Shown here piece by piece: positions 26,838 to 35,465 of a stretch of 64,000 nt of DNA; positions within the stretch are counted from its first letter, which is position 1, and every line of letters begins with the position of its first letter. The notes below the pieces were generated by a model. The model saw nothing but the letters and a program-made list of their open reading frames with translations, had not been told where the DNA came from and ran no database searches. The stretch is from the NCBI GenBank assembly GCA_965226915.1, contig CBDDEJ010000011.1, positions 62,001 through 126,000 of the forward strand. The letters are read 5' to 3'. This stretch comes from Io17-Chloro-G2 sp965226915. GTDB lineage: Bacteria; Chloroflexota; Dehalococcoidia; Lucifugimonadales; UBA3495. Both the position numbers and the translations under genes were made by a program.

Positions 26838-27305
26838 ATGACCTCGAATAACCCTTAGGTAATCACATGGGTAATAGATGCATGCGTCGTGGCCGAAACT
26901 AACAAACCGTATAGTGATCAATACATGGATGCTATGACGCTCCTATCTTTGATCGCGAGAAACCACAAAATTGCCGTTGACGCGGGTGACGAAATTTTCG
27001 AGGAATATGAGCCACATATGCCTTTTGGTTCGTATGCTAGGGAATGGTGGATTCATCTGGCTCAATTCCAGAAGATATCGTTCTTTTCATCCCACGTCCC
27101 AAGAGCTGTCGAAAATCGATTAATCGGGAGATTGAAATTCGATTCCGACGATCTTAAATTTGTCGGCGTAGCGTCCAGGACCTCCACCCGACAACTGGTT
27201 TCAAAAGACAGCGAGGACTACGATCAGGACGTTGTCGATTGCCTAAAAGAACGCTCGGGCATCAATTTCTATGACATACCCACCGCCTGCTCTGCTTGCC
27301 CATAA
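26838..27305 (+). pseudogene. PIN-like nuclease partner of the AAA ATPase, stop at codon 7
   Basis: From the ATG that overlaps the ATPase stop (ATGA at 26838-26841) the frame reads six codons, then TAG at 26856-26858, then stays open to TAA at 27303. The body has PIN-domain features: WVIDACVVAETN with the first acidic residue near the N-terminus, DAGDEIFEEYEP, and FVGVASRTSTRQLVSKDSEDY with the late Asp pair. Length from 26859 is about 148 residues. No good ATG/GTG exists between the TAG and the core except GTG 26889, which would delete the first catalytic strand. It is most simply a nonsense mutation in the second gene of a two-gene operon. PIN assignment is from motif pattern, so moderate confidence. 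Confidence 0.6.
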
Positions 27306-27351
27306 AAAATTTGGCGATTCTTCGGCGAGGATTGAAACCCCTGGGGTTCGC

Positions 27352-28194
27352 TCACGAAAACCTAGATAGCCCGTACGCCTGCCATACCAGCAGCGCGCCC
27401 ACCACCAGCAACACCAGCCCCATGGCTCCGATGAGAGTGTTCAGGTTCACCTTGCCGGTGAGCTTGGCCCCAAAGTAGCTGCCCACCATGGCGCCGGCGC
27501 CCATCATGGCCAGCAGCGGGAAGTTGACCTCTCCCTGGGCCACGTGGCCGATCCAACCCAAAGAGCCCATGATGAAGCCGATGAACAGGTTGGATCCGGC
27601 GGCGATTCGGGGGTCCACCCGCAGGATGCGGATCAATGCCGGGAGGCGGATACTACCAAGGATGAGGCCAACGGCGCCGCCCAACAATCCCACCGCCAGA
27701 CCTACGCCGCCCTCCAGCACCATACGGTTTCGGGTAAAATGGGCTATGTACCCAGGCGGTCTCTCAGCAGCGGCGGCCCCCGAGCTCTGGGCGGCCCTTG
27801 CCTCGGCCTTCACCCGGGCCAGTAACTCGATTCCCTGCCAGAACACCAGCAGCCCGGCCAGGAAGATCAACAGCGACGCGGGAACACTTCCGGCGGCAAA
27901 CCCGCCGATGAAAGCGCCGATGAAGGCTGGAACCCCCATTACCATGACGATCCGCATGTTTACCCTGCCTTCCCGCAGGTGCCTTATCGCACCGGTAAGC
28001 GACGCCAGGCTACTGACCAGTATGTTGGTCCCGCCGGCAGCCGGAGCGGCCATGCCCATGAGCAACATGGCAGGCAGCCGCATGGTGCCCAAAGCCAGTC
28101 CCACGAAGCCGCCCAAGACCCCCACCAACGTGGAGACCACGGTCAGGATCAGGGCTTGCCAAAGGAGCAGGTCCGGCGTCAGTTGTATGTCCAA
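27352..28194 (-). CDS. TauE/SafE (TSUP) family membrane permease
   Basis: A putative anion exporter of the sulfite/sulfonate TSUP family. Eight or so hydrophobic segments come as two repeated halves, each with a glycine-rich motif: VVSTLVGVLGGFVGLALGTMRLPAML and GGVGLAVGLLGGAVGLILGSIRLPAL. A TTG at 28194 (LDIQLTPDLLLWQAL) gives the expected N-terminus. The frame, however, stays open upstream to 28317 through a 179-bp repeat element that contributes an ATG and about 32 residues, so the product may carry a repeat-encoded extension. It lies between the PIN gene remnant and an MBL-fold gene. Confidence 0.82.
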   Translation of the reverse strand: MDIQLTPDLLLWQALILTVVSTLVGVLGGFVGLALGTMRLPAMLLMGMAAPAAGGTNILVSSLASLTGAIRHLREGRVNMRIVMVMGVPAFIGAFIGGFAAGSVPASLLIFLAGLLVFWQGIELLARVKAEARAAQSSGAAAAERPPGYIAHFTRNRMVLEGGVGLAVGLLGGAVGLILGSIRLPALIRILRVDPRIAAGSNLFIGFIMGSLGWIGHVAQGEVNFPLLAMMGAGAMVGSYFGAKLTGKVNLNTLIGAMGLVLLVVGALLVWQAYGLSRFS

Positions 28195-28205
28195 CTTACT
28201 ATTTC

Positions 28206-28384
28206 CTAGAAACTCGGACGGAAACCCCGATTCTCCCCAAGCCGTCGTTTTCTCAGCGACGATTGTCGATGTAACAGTGGGTTCTTGAACCATATTACAG
28301 ATACTATCATGCCACATAAGACTATAATACGTCTGTCTGGCGTAGCGCGAAACCCGGCAAATGGCTTTCCGGCCAGACTTCTAG
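28206..28384 (-). repeat. 179-bp inverted-repeat element R, copy 1
   Basis: One of three 179-bp copies. It starts CTAGA(A/G)GTCTGGCCGG and ends CCGTCCGAGTTTCTAG, so the ends are imperfect inverted repeats (about 16 of 22 bases). This copy is in reverse orientation and supplies the sequence immediately upstream of, or fused to, the TSUP permease start. Confidence 0.85.
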
Positions 28385-28444
28385 GCGCCAGCCACTTGTG
28401 CCGGACGGATGTCCAAGCCCGCCAAGCAGCCTACGCGATTAAGT

Positions 28445-29269
28445 TTAGTGGTGGCCTTCCCCGTCCTGTATCTGGGCGAGGATCGAGTCCAAAAGGGCTT
28501 GATCTGGCAATGGCACAGGGTCCATATCGGTGATCCTGGCCATGGCTTTTAGGTGGGCGTCGGTGCGTCCCCGGGCCATAGGAGCATGACAACTGGCGAT
28601 GACCTTGGGGTCCAACTTCCGGATGTTCTCCAGAAGGACCAGGAATTTTTGCAGGTCGACCAGGGAAAACCAGGGATGGTTCAACCGGTTGAACAAGTAA
28701 AACCCTTCGTAAAAGGCCTCGTCTCCCACGTCAGAAACATCCTGGGCCGGCGCTGGAAGGAGCGCGCCGAAAGAGTCCGCAGTCATGAGCACGCCAGACT
28801 TGGCGTCGAATATGGCGTTGGTGGCCGGAGAATCGAAAAGGGGCGGCCGCAGAATGCCCAGCTCTCTGCCCCCGGCGTTAAGGGTATCGCCGGGGTTCAC
28901 CATACCAAACCGGTCCACGGGCAAATGGTAGGCCGTTTCCAGCCGAGCCAGTCCGACAAACTGGGTATACACCTTGGCCTGGGGCGCGGCTTCCAGCACT
29001 TCCATCAACGCGCCGGAATGGTCGGCGTCGTCATGCGTCAGCAAAACCCATTTCAAATCTTTAGGGTCGATCAGCGACCACAGTGCGTTAAGAAATTCCT
29101 CCCTCACCACCGGCATCCCGGTGTCGATCAACACTGGATCCGCGCTCTTGATCAGATATGAATTAATGACCAATGATCCCAGGCCGGGCGCCGGAACGTC
29201 GGGCACAGGCAAGTATGAAGGCAAGACCCAAACGTCATCGGCGGCAATGTAGGGCTCTAAAATAGGCAT
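28445..29269 (-). CDS. MBL-fold metallo-hydrolase
   Basis: A 274-residue metallo-beta-lactamase-fold protein. The metal motif THDDADHSG (residues 98-106, a THxxxDH variant of HxHxDH) is preceded by VLIDTGMPVV. DSPATNAIFDAKSGVLMTADSFG supplies the later Asp, and VIASCHAPMARGRT the last His. The pattern resembles the oxygen-reducing flavodiiron/ODP-like branch (diiron) without a flavodoxin domain. Flanked on both sides by copies of the 179-bp repeat. Substrate unknown. Confidence 0.83.
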   Translation of the reverse strand: MPILEPYIAADDVWVLPSYLPVPDVPAPGLGSLVINSYLIKSADPVLIDTGMPVVREEFLNALWSLIDPKDLKWVLLTHDDADHSGALMEVLEAAPQAKVYTQFVGLARLETAYHLPVDRFGMVNPGDTLNAGGRELGILRPPLFDSPATNAIFDAKSGVLMTADSFGALLPAPAQDVSDVGDEAFYEGFYLFNRLNHPWFSLVDLQKFLVLLENIRKLDPKVIASCHAPMARGRTDAHLKAMARITDMDPVPLPDQALLDSILAQIQDGEGHH

Positions 29270-29332
29270 TTAATCGATCCTTGTGGAGGTAGATTTGTAG
29301 GGCTCGGTTCGTCCGCCCGGTGGAATATACCA

Positions 29333-29511
29333 CTAGAGGTCTGGCCGGAAAGCCATTGGCCGGGTTTCGCGCTACGCCAGACAGACGTATTATAGTCTTA
29401 TGTGGCATGATAGTGTCTGTAATACGGTTCAAGAACCCACTGCTACATCGATTATCGTCGCTAAGAAAACGGCAGCTTGGAGAGAATCGGGGTTTCCGTC
29501 CGAGTTTCTAG
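29333..29511 (+). repeat. 179-bp inverted-repeat element R, copy 2
   Basis: Same length as the other two copies and mostly identical. It begins CTAGAGGTCTGGCCGG and ends GAGTTTCTAG. It lies in the gap upstream of the MBL-fold gene. Both strands of the element contain short open frames. Confidence 0.85.
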
Positions 29512-29581
29512 GAGGAGACCAGCTACAAATTGAGCTGCCACGGGCCGGACATGGCTGATACCGGCATGCCACGCCGGCCTA

Positions 29582-29728
29582 GTACTACAACGACGCGTTA
29601 TCCTACAAGGTAACTCGTGGGCGGATTTTGAAGCTGGCAACGAACGAGTGCGAGTCTCCCATGATGAACGGTCCGTAGCTGAAGAAGAAGACCTGAGCGT
29701 GTTTTCTCATAACGCGTCGTTGTAGTAC
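29582..29728. mobile_element. IS630-type MITE with 20-bp perfect terminal repeats
   Basis: A 147-bp element with perfect terminal inverted repeats GTACTACAACGACGCGTTAT (29582-29601 and its complement 29709-29728), flanked by TA (29580-29581, 29729-29730). The TA duplication and GTACT start match the IS630 element at 10442-11661, but the rest of the termini differ, so a different IS630 relative probably mobilises it. It is inserted in the terminal CTAG of repeat R copy 3. Confidence 0.85.
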
Positions 29729-29906
29729 TAGAGGTCTGGCCGGAAAGCCATTGGCCGGGTTTCGCGCTACGCCAGACAGACGTATTATAGTCTTATGTGG
29801 CATGATAGTATCTGTAATACGGTTCAAGAACCCACTCTTACATCGCCAATCGTCGCTAAGAAAACGACGACTTGGGGAGAATCGGGGTTTCCGTCCGAGT
29901 TTCTAG
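29728..29906 (+). repeat. 179-bp inverted-repeat element R, copy 3
   Basis: Same 179-bp unit. Its left tip (CTAG) was split by the 147-bp MITE. Its right end stops 2 bp from the CoA-transferase stop codon (complement of 29909-29911). Confidence 0.85.
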
Positions 29907-29908
29907 GG

Positions 29909-31104
29909 TCAGCCGGCGCCGCCGTCTGTCTTCACTACCCCGTCTTCCACCAGCCGGTCCACTTCTTCTTCCGCCAATCCCGCCTCCAGCAACACCTGGC
30001 GGCTGTGCTCGCCCAGGCCGGGCGCCCGGTGGCGAATGGACCCAGGGGTTGCCGATAGTTTTACCGGGATGCCAATGTTATGCAACGTGCCAAGTTCCGG
30101 ATCCTCCAGGTCCACCAACATGTCCCTGGCCAAGACTTGTGGGTCGTTGTAGACGCTTGCCATGTCGTAGATCGGCCCGGCCACCACCCCCGCTTTCTCC
30201 AGCGATTCCAACCAGAAGGCGGTGGATTTCTGGCTGATGATTGCCTCCAGCAGCGCGGCAAGTTCCACCTCGCGAATCTTGCGGTCCGCGGGGGTCACAA
30301 ACCGGGAATCCGTCAGCAAATCCTCCCGCTCCAATGCCCGGCAAAGGGCCTCCCAGGTTGGCTGGGTGGGCGCAGCCAGGTTTATGTAGGCGCCGACATC
30401 CGGTGGGCGGAGCCAAGCGGACCGGGTATCTCGCCGCTGGCCAAGAATACGGCGGATTCCCAGATGGTGTACGCCAATCCCGCCTCCATGATGGAGGTGT
30501 CCACCAGCTGGCCTTGGCCGGTCTTCAAGGCATTGATATAGGCGCACAAAATGCCGTTGGCCGCCATCAAACCCGCCGAAATATCCGTGATGGGCACGCC
30601 CACCTTGGCGGGAGGGCTATCGGGATGGCCGGTGATACTCATTAGCCCGCTCATTCCCTGAGCCACCAGGTCGAATCCGCCCCGTTCCCGGTAAGGCCCA
30701 GTCCCGCCAAAACCCGAAATCGAGCAATAGACCAAGTTGGGCCTCAGTTTGATCAAGGTGTCGTAATCAAGCCCCAAGCGTTCCATGGTGCCGAGCCGGA
30801 AGTTTTGAACCACCACGTCCGCCTTTGCCGCCAGCCGTAGAAACAGCTTCTTTCCCTCTTCGCTCCTCAGGTTCAAGGCCAAACTCCGCTTGTTGCGGTT
30901 CACCGCCAGAAATCCGGCCGACCACCCCTTGATGAACGGCGGCCCCATGCGCCGGGAGTCGTCACCGCCGTTGGGATTTTCCACCTTGATGACGTCGGCG
31001 CCCATGTCAGCCAGGGTCATAGTGCATACCGGACCCGCCATGATCTGGGAAAGGTCCAACACAACCATGCCCGAAAGAGAGAGTCCGCCCGAGTTGGAAT
31101 TCAT
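29909..31104 (-). pseudogene. CaiB/BaiF-family CoA-transferase with out-of-frame deletion
   Basis: Family III CoA-transferase. The upstream part (31104 to about 30385) reads LSLSGMVVLDLSQIMAGPVCTMTLADMGADVIKVENPNGGDDSR, then NRNKRSLALNLRSEEGKKLFLRLAAKADVVVQNFRLGTMERLGLDY with the catalytic-region Asp, and ends in SAHRMSAPT. The rest continues in another frame: YINLAAPTQPTWEALCRALER and KAGVVAGPIYDMASVYNDPQVLAR. About 9-10 codons normally between these parts (..YQAFRTADG..) are missing, so an out-of-frame deletion near 30385 splits the gene. Start ATG 31104 preferred; GTG 31113 possible. The enzyme type moves CoA between organic acids. Confidence 0.85.
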
Positions 31105-31303
31105 CGATCGCACCTAGCTTTATAGGGTTAAAAGTCAGCGGCGGCGGGAAGATACCCCAATGCTTCGGGGAAGCTCCGCATCCGGCGTGCCGTTAAAGCA
31201 TCAGAAGTATACTAGCACCGGCGCCGAGCCGGTTTAACCGGTTTAAATGGTGGATAGCCCGGAACCGTTTTAGACGCTCCGGGTGAAGGAGAAAAAGAAG
31301 CTA

Positions 31304-32785
31304 GTGACTGCTCCCAAAGAAAAACGTTCGAAGCCCGGCCCGAATGTAAAACCCGCTCGGATCAAACAGGACGCGGACTACATCTTCCATGAGCTGACCC
31401 GCAGTATTTGTCCCGAGTGCAAACAAGTCATCGACGCCCAGATAATCATCAGGGAAAACAAGGTTTACATGCGTAAGCGGTGTCCGGACCACGGCTGGTT
31501 CGAAGGCATCATCAGCTCCGACGCCGAGATGTACGTAGACTCCGTAAAGTTCAACAAGCCGGGGACCATCCCGCTGGAATTCAGCACCGAGGTCAAAGAC
31601 GGATGCCCGCTGGACTGCGGCCTTTGCCCCGAACACAAGCAGCACATGTGCCTGGGGTTGATTGAGGTCAACACTGCCTGCAATCTGAACTGCCCCGTCT
31701 GTTTCGCCAACGCAGGCATCGGGTTCAGCCTGACGATGGAGCAGGTTGAGGGCATGTTGGACCGTTTTGTGGAGATTGAGGGCGACCCCGAGGTGATCCA
31801 GTTCAGCGGGGGTGAGCCGACGATTCATCCCCAGCTATTGGACATGATCCAGGCGGCCCAGGACCGGGGCATCCGGCAAGTCATGGTGAACACCAACGGT
31901 GTGCGCATCGCCCGGGACGATAGGTTTCTAGAGCAGTTGGCCCGCCTCAACCCGGTCATTTATTTCCAGTTCGACGGCCTGCGCCCAGAGACCTACATGA
32001 CCATCCGTGGCGAGAATCTGCTGGAAATGAAGCTAAAGGCGCTGGACCGGCTGCATGAGGTGGGGCTGGACGCCGTCATAGTCGCAGCTATCGAACGGGA
32101 CGTGAACGTAGACGAGGTTGGAGCGTTGGTGGAGTTTGGGTTGCAACACCCCGCAGTCAGAGGCGCCGTGTTCCAGCCGGTGACCCACGTGGGCCGCCAC
32201 ATTCCATTCGACTCCATGCAGCGGGTGACCATTCCCGACGTGATCCACGGCATCGTCGACCAGACCGGGGGCAAGTTCGTGTTGGAAGACTTTGTTCCCG
32301 TGCCCTGCTGCTTCCCCACATGCCAGGTAAACTCCTACGTTTTCGTCGATGGCCAGAAGATCGTCCCTCTGCCCCGTATGCTGGATATCGACCAATACCT
32401 GGATTACATCACCAACCGGGCCCTGCCTAAGACACCAGACTCCGCCGTGGTGAAACAGGCGCTGGAAGGCCTTTGGTCGGCATCGGCCGTTGCGGGCACG
32501 GAGAAAACCACGGACCAATTCCAGTGCGCCTGCGGACCGGGCCTGGAATTGGGCTACGAGTTGGCCCACCTCAAAGACCATATATTTCAGATCGCCATCA
32601 AGGACTTTCTGGACGCCTACACCTTCAACGTCAAACAGGTCATGAAGTGTTGCGTGGGCATCCTGGTTCCCGACGGCCGGATCATCCCATTCTGCGCGTA
32701 TAATTCGGTGGGCTACCGGGAAACCATACGAGAGGAGATGATTCGATCTCAAACCGTTGCCCAGATTTCCAATGGAAAGCGTTAA
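31304..32785 (+). CDS. Radical SAM enzyme, COG1964 type (tetraether-synthase-like)
   Basis: Iron-sulfur enzyme of about 493 residues. An N-terminal zinc-ribbon-like part (SICPECKQV, KRCPDHGWFEG, DGCPLDCGLCPEHKQH) precedes the radical SAM cluster motif CNLNCPVCF (CxxxCxxC), then FSGGEPTIHP, VNTNGVRIA and FQFDGLRPETY. The C-terminus has more cysteine clusters (PVPCCFPTC, CACGPG, MKCCVGI, FCAY), which would hold auxiliary clusters. This arrangement matches the COG1964 group that includes the archaeal tetraether lipid synthase (MJ0619). GTG 31304 is chosen because GGAG lies upstream; GTG 31283 is an alternative. It is followed 63 bp later by a SAM methyltransferase. Lipid function is inference by family. 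Confidence 0.82.
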   Translation: MTAPKEKRSKPGPNVKPARIKQDADYIFHELTRSICPECKQVIDAQIIIRENKVYMRKRCPDHGWFEGIISSDAEMYVDSVKFNKPGTIPLEFSTEVKDGCPLDCGLCPEHKQHMCLGLIEVNTACNLNCPVCFANAGIGFSLTMEQVEGMLDRFVEIEGDPEVIQFSGGEPTIHPQLLDMIQAAQDRGIRQVMVNTNGVRIARDDRFLEQLARLNPVIYFQFDGLRPETYMTIRGENLLEMKLKALDRLHEVGLDAVIVAAIERDVNVDEVGALVEFGLQHPAVRGAVFQPVTHVGRHIPFDSMQRVTIPDVIHGIVDQTGGKFVLEDFVPVPCCFPTCQVNSYVFVDGQKIVPLPRMLDIDQYLDYITNRALPKTPDSAVVKQALEGLWSASAVAGTEKTTDQFQCACGPGLELGYELAHLKDHIFQIAIKDFLDAYTFNVKQVMKCCVGILVPDGRIIPFCAYNSVGYRETIREEMIRSQTVAQISNGKR

Positions 32786-32848
32786 CCCAACAGAGAAACG
32801 TGGCCGGTCCAAGCCGGGTTCTATCGTGACCGCTGCACGGAGGAGCAC

Positions 32849-33694
32849 ATGGCGCTGACCGGTGAAGCCTATGCCAAAGCGTGTTGCGCCGATCTCTATC
32901 AATCACCGTTAGCCCGGCAGATCCTGGGTGAGCCTCCACATCCCGGCGGCCTGGCGCTGACCAACCGCTTGGGCCGTTTGATGGACATTGCCCGCGGCGA
33001 TTGGGTGGCGGACCTAGCCAGCGCCCGGGGAACCAGCGCAATGGCCATATCTAGGGCCTTTCATTGCCGCGTGGTGGGCGTTGAGTTCGGCGCGGATCCC
33101 GTGGCCGAAGCCCATGGCATGGCCGCGGCGCAAACTGAAAGCATATCTGCTGGGCCCTGCTATTTCCTGAGGGGAGACGCCGAGTCCACGCCGCTGGCCA
33201 CCGGCCTGTTCGACGGCGCGGTCTGCGAATGCTCCATGAGCCTTTTCAGCGACAAGCCGGCGGCGGTGGCCGAGGCGGTGCGCGTGCTTCGTCCCGGCGG
33301 CAGGTTGGGCCTTAGCGACTTCGCGGTGACTCCTGGCAGTCTCCCGGACGAGTTGCAAGGGACCGTCGGCCAAATACTATGTCTGGCCCAGGCTCTGGAC
33401 GTGAATGGCTATGCCCAACTTATGGAGACTGCGGGACTTAAGGTAACACGCCAGGAAGACGCCTCTGAATATGTGCTTAAGATACTAGACGATGTGGAAG
33501 CAAAACTGGCCGGCTTGACCGTGTTGCAGAAGTTCGCCGGCGGAATGGTTGGCGCCATGTTTGGCGGTCTAGTGAGCGCTCCAAAAGACAACGACATCCT
33601 GCAGCAGGCGCCCCGGTTGATTGCCCGAATCCGGGAACTGGTGGCCGGCGGCGATTTGGGCTATTGGCTCTTCGTAGGTGAAAAGCCAGCCTGA
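32849..33694 (+). CDS. Class I SAM-dependent methyltransferase
   Basis: A 281-residue Rossmann-fold methyltransferase. Motif I is WVADLASARGTSAMAISRAF (the usual DxGxGxG is here DLASARG, a weaker form), followed by VVGVEFGADPVAEA, GDAESTPLATGLFDGAVCECSMSLFSDKPAAVAEAVRVLRPGGRLGLSDF, which is the arsenite/ubiquinone-methyltransferase-like block. The C-terminal 90 residues resemble the extra region of arsenite methyltransferases but without a clear Cys trio. Directly downstream of the radical SAM enzyme in the same direction, so the two may act on one substrate. Confidence 0.83.
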   Translation: MALTGEAYAKACCADLYQSPLARQILGEPPHPGGLALTNRLGRLMDIARGDWVADLASARGTSAMAISRAFHCRVVGVEFGADPVAEAHGMAAAQTESISAGPCYFLRGDAESTPLATGLFDGAVCECSMSLFSDKPAAVAEAVRVLRPGGRLGLSDFAVTPGSLPDELQGTVGQILCLAQALDVNGYAQLMETAGLKVTRQEDASEYVLKILDDVEAKLAGLTVLQKFAGGMVGAMFGGLVSAPKDNDILQQAPRLIARIRELVAGGDLGYWLFVGEKPA

Positions 33695-35465
33695 CCTATC
33701 GGGCGCCGGGAAGCCTATCGGTTTCTCGTCCTTTTTGCAAAAAACGACCAGCGTACAGACTTCTTCTTACTAAACGGGCACTCTAAACGGGCACTGGAAC
33801 CACCTTCCCATGCCAACTATACTGTCGGCATGACAGATTCTCCATCCGACCTAGAACGAAGTTCGTCACCCTACAGGCTTGCCCCCGGCGTTTTCGTCGG
33901 CCGCCAGCAGGAGATGGCCGAACTCCAAGGGGCGCTGGATGACGCCCTGGCCGGCCAAGGACGTATGGTCGCGCTTGCCGGCGAGCCTGGCATCGGCAAG
34001 ACTCGAACCACCCAAGAGCTAGCATCCTACGCCGAAAATCGTGGCGGGCAGGTCTTCTGGGGTCGTAGCCACGAAGATGAAGGCGCGCCTCCTTACTGGC
34101 CATGGATCCAGCTCATGCGGGCCTACGTGGAACGGGCTGGTTCCGATCAACTTACCGCAGATATGGGATCCGGCGCCGCTGACATCGCCGAGATCGTAGC
34201 CGAGATACGGGTTAAACTACCTGACCTGGAAACTCCTCCAAATCTGGAGCCGGAGCAAGCTCGTTTCCGTCTTTTCGACTCCATTACTTCCTTTCTAAAA
34301 AAGGCGACTCAACGCCAGCCCTTGATGTTGGTGCTGGATGACCTCCACTGGGCCGACCGGTCTTCGCTCCTACTTCTGGAGTTCCTTGCACGCGAGATGG
34401 GCCCGTCGCGACTTTTGCTAGTGGGTTGCTATCGTGACACCGAGCTTTCCCGGCAGCATCCTCTGTCCGAGACCTTGGCCCAGTTGTCTCGAGAGCCAGT
34501 CTTTCGGCGCCAAATATTCCGCGGTTTGGGCCAGGATCAACTTCGGCAATTCACCGAATCCACCACCGGCGTCCAGCTTTCCCCGGAGTTGACCGGCGCC
34601 CTACATGCCCACACTGAGGGCAACCCATTTTTCATGACCGAAGTCATCAGGCTGCTGTCGGAGAGTGGCGAATTGACCGCCGGGCACATGGGCACATCCG
34701 ACGGCCTGAAAGTTCCCGAGGGTGTCCGAGAAATAATTGGGCAGCGTCTAAACCGGCTGTCGGAGCTATGTAATCAGGTGCTGACCACGGCATCGATCAT
34801 CGGAAGGGAGTTTGATTTTAAGCTACTCATCGGCTTGATCGAGGAAGGCGCTGAAGACCGAGTCCTGGGGGCCGTAGAGGAGGCCCTCGCCGCCCGGGTA
34901 ATAGAAGACCAGCGGGTACGACGGACCGCTACCAGTTCAGCCATGCCCTGATTCAAGAGACATTAGCCCAAGAGTTATCCACGACCCGCCGCGTACGGCT
35001 GCACGCGCGGATTGCAGAGGGTCTCGAGGAGCTTTACGGAGAAGACGCAAAGACCTGCGCCGCGGAACGGGCCCACCACTTCGCCGAGGCCCAGACATCA
35101 ACCGGTATTACTAAGCTGGTGCGCTACTCTCTGCTGGCGGGCGAGCAGGCGCTGGCCGCCTACGCCTACGAAGAGGCACTTGCTCATTTTGAAAGGGGCT
35201 TGGTTGCACGGGATCTATCCCTGTCCGGAACCGAGGCGGCTCCCGATGAAGAGGCCGCGGATCTTCTGTTCGGCCTGGCGCGTGCCCAGTCCGCCACAGT
35301 CGAAGGGCATCAACTTGAGGAGGTATTCGCCACCTTAAGCCGCGCCTTCGTGTACTACGCCGAGGCGGGTAATATCGCCCGAGCGGTGGCTGCCGCGGAG
35401 TTCCCAATCGCGCGCTCAGGTGCGCGTATTCCTGGGGTCGCTCAACTTTTGGCCCGTGCTCTTAC

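Larger units (their letters stand above)
23085..26841 (+). pseudogene. AAA ATPase with C-terminal DUF3696-like region, interrupted by IS DNA
   Basis: Two pieces, 23085-23149 and 25450-26841, join to one frame. The first encodes MLTTVRIENFKAFMDSGDIPL; the second resumes at the same Leu codon with KPLTFLMGANSSGKSSFIQALL. CTTAA is duplicated at 23145-23149 and 25450-25454. The joined protein (about 485 residues) has Walker A GANSSGKSS, a signature-like GFGASQVLPIIVQGF, Walker B LMIEQPEIHLHP, the H-loop ETHSEHII and the C-terminal GGIPEGFFEERYLETV typical of DUF3696. This is the SMC/OLD-like AAA15 class used in several phage-defence systems. It overlaps the next gene by ATGA, indicating translational coupling. 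The 2.3-kb insert is IS1380 type B copy 2 plus an IS66 fragment. Confidence 0.88.

Noticed and set aside
24958..26841. A 627-residue frame that appears to fuse IS66 antisense sequence to the ATPase
   Set aside because: The first 160 residues are the wrong strand of the IS66 transposase; the real gene rebuilds from 23085-23149 and 25450-26841 with a CTTAA duplication.
29603..29827. Small proteins starting MNRITDTIMPHK encoded antisense in the 179-bp repeats
   Set aside because: The same short frame recurs in each repeat copy and stops at different foreign sequence, so it is a by-product of the repeat.
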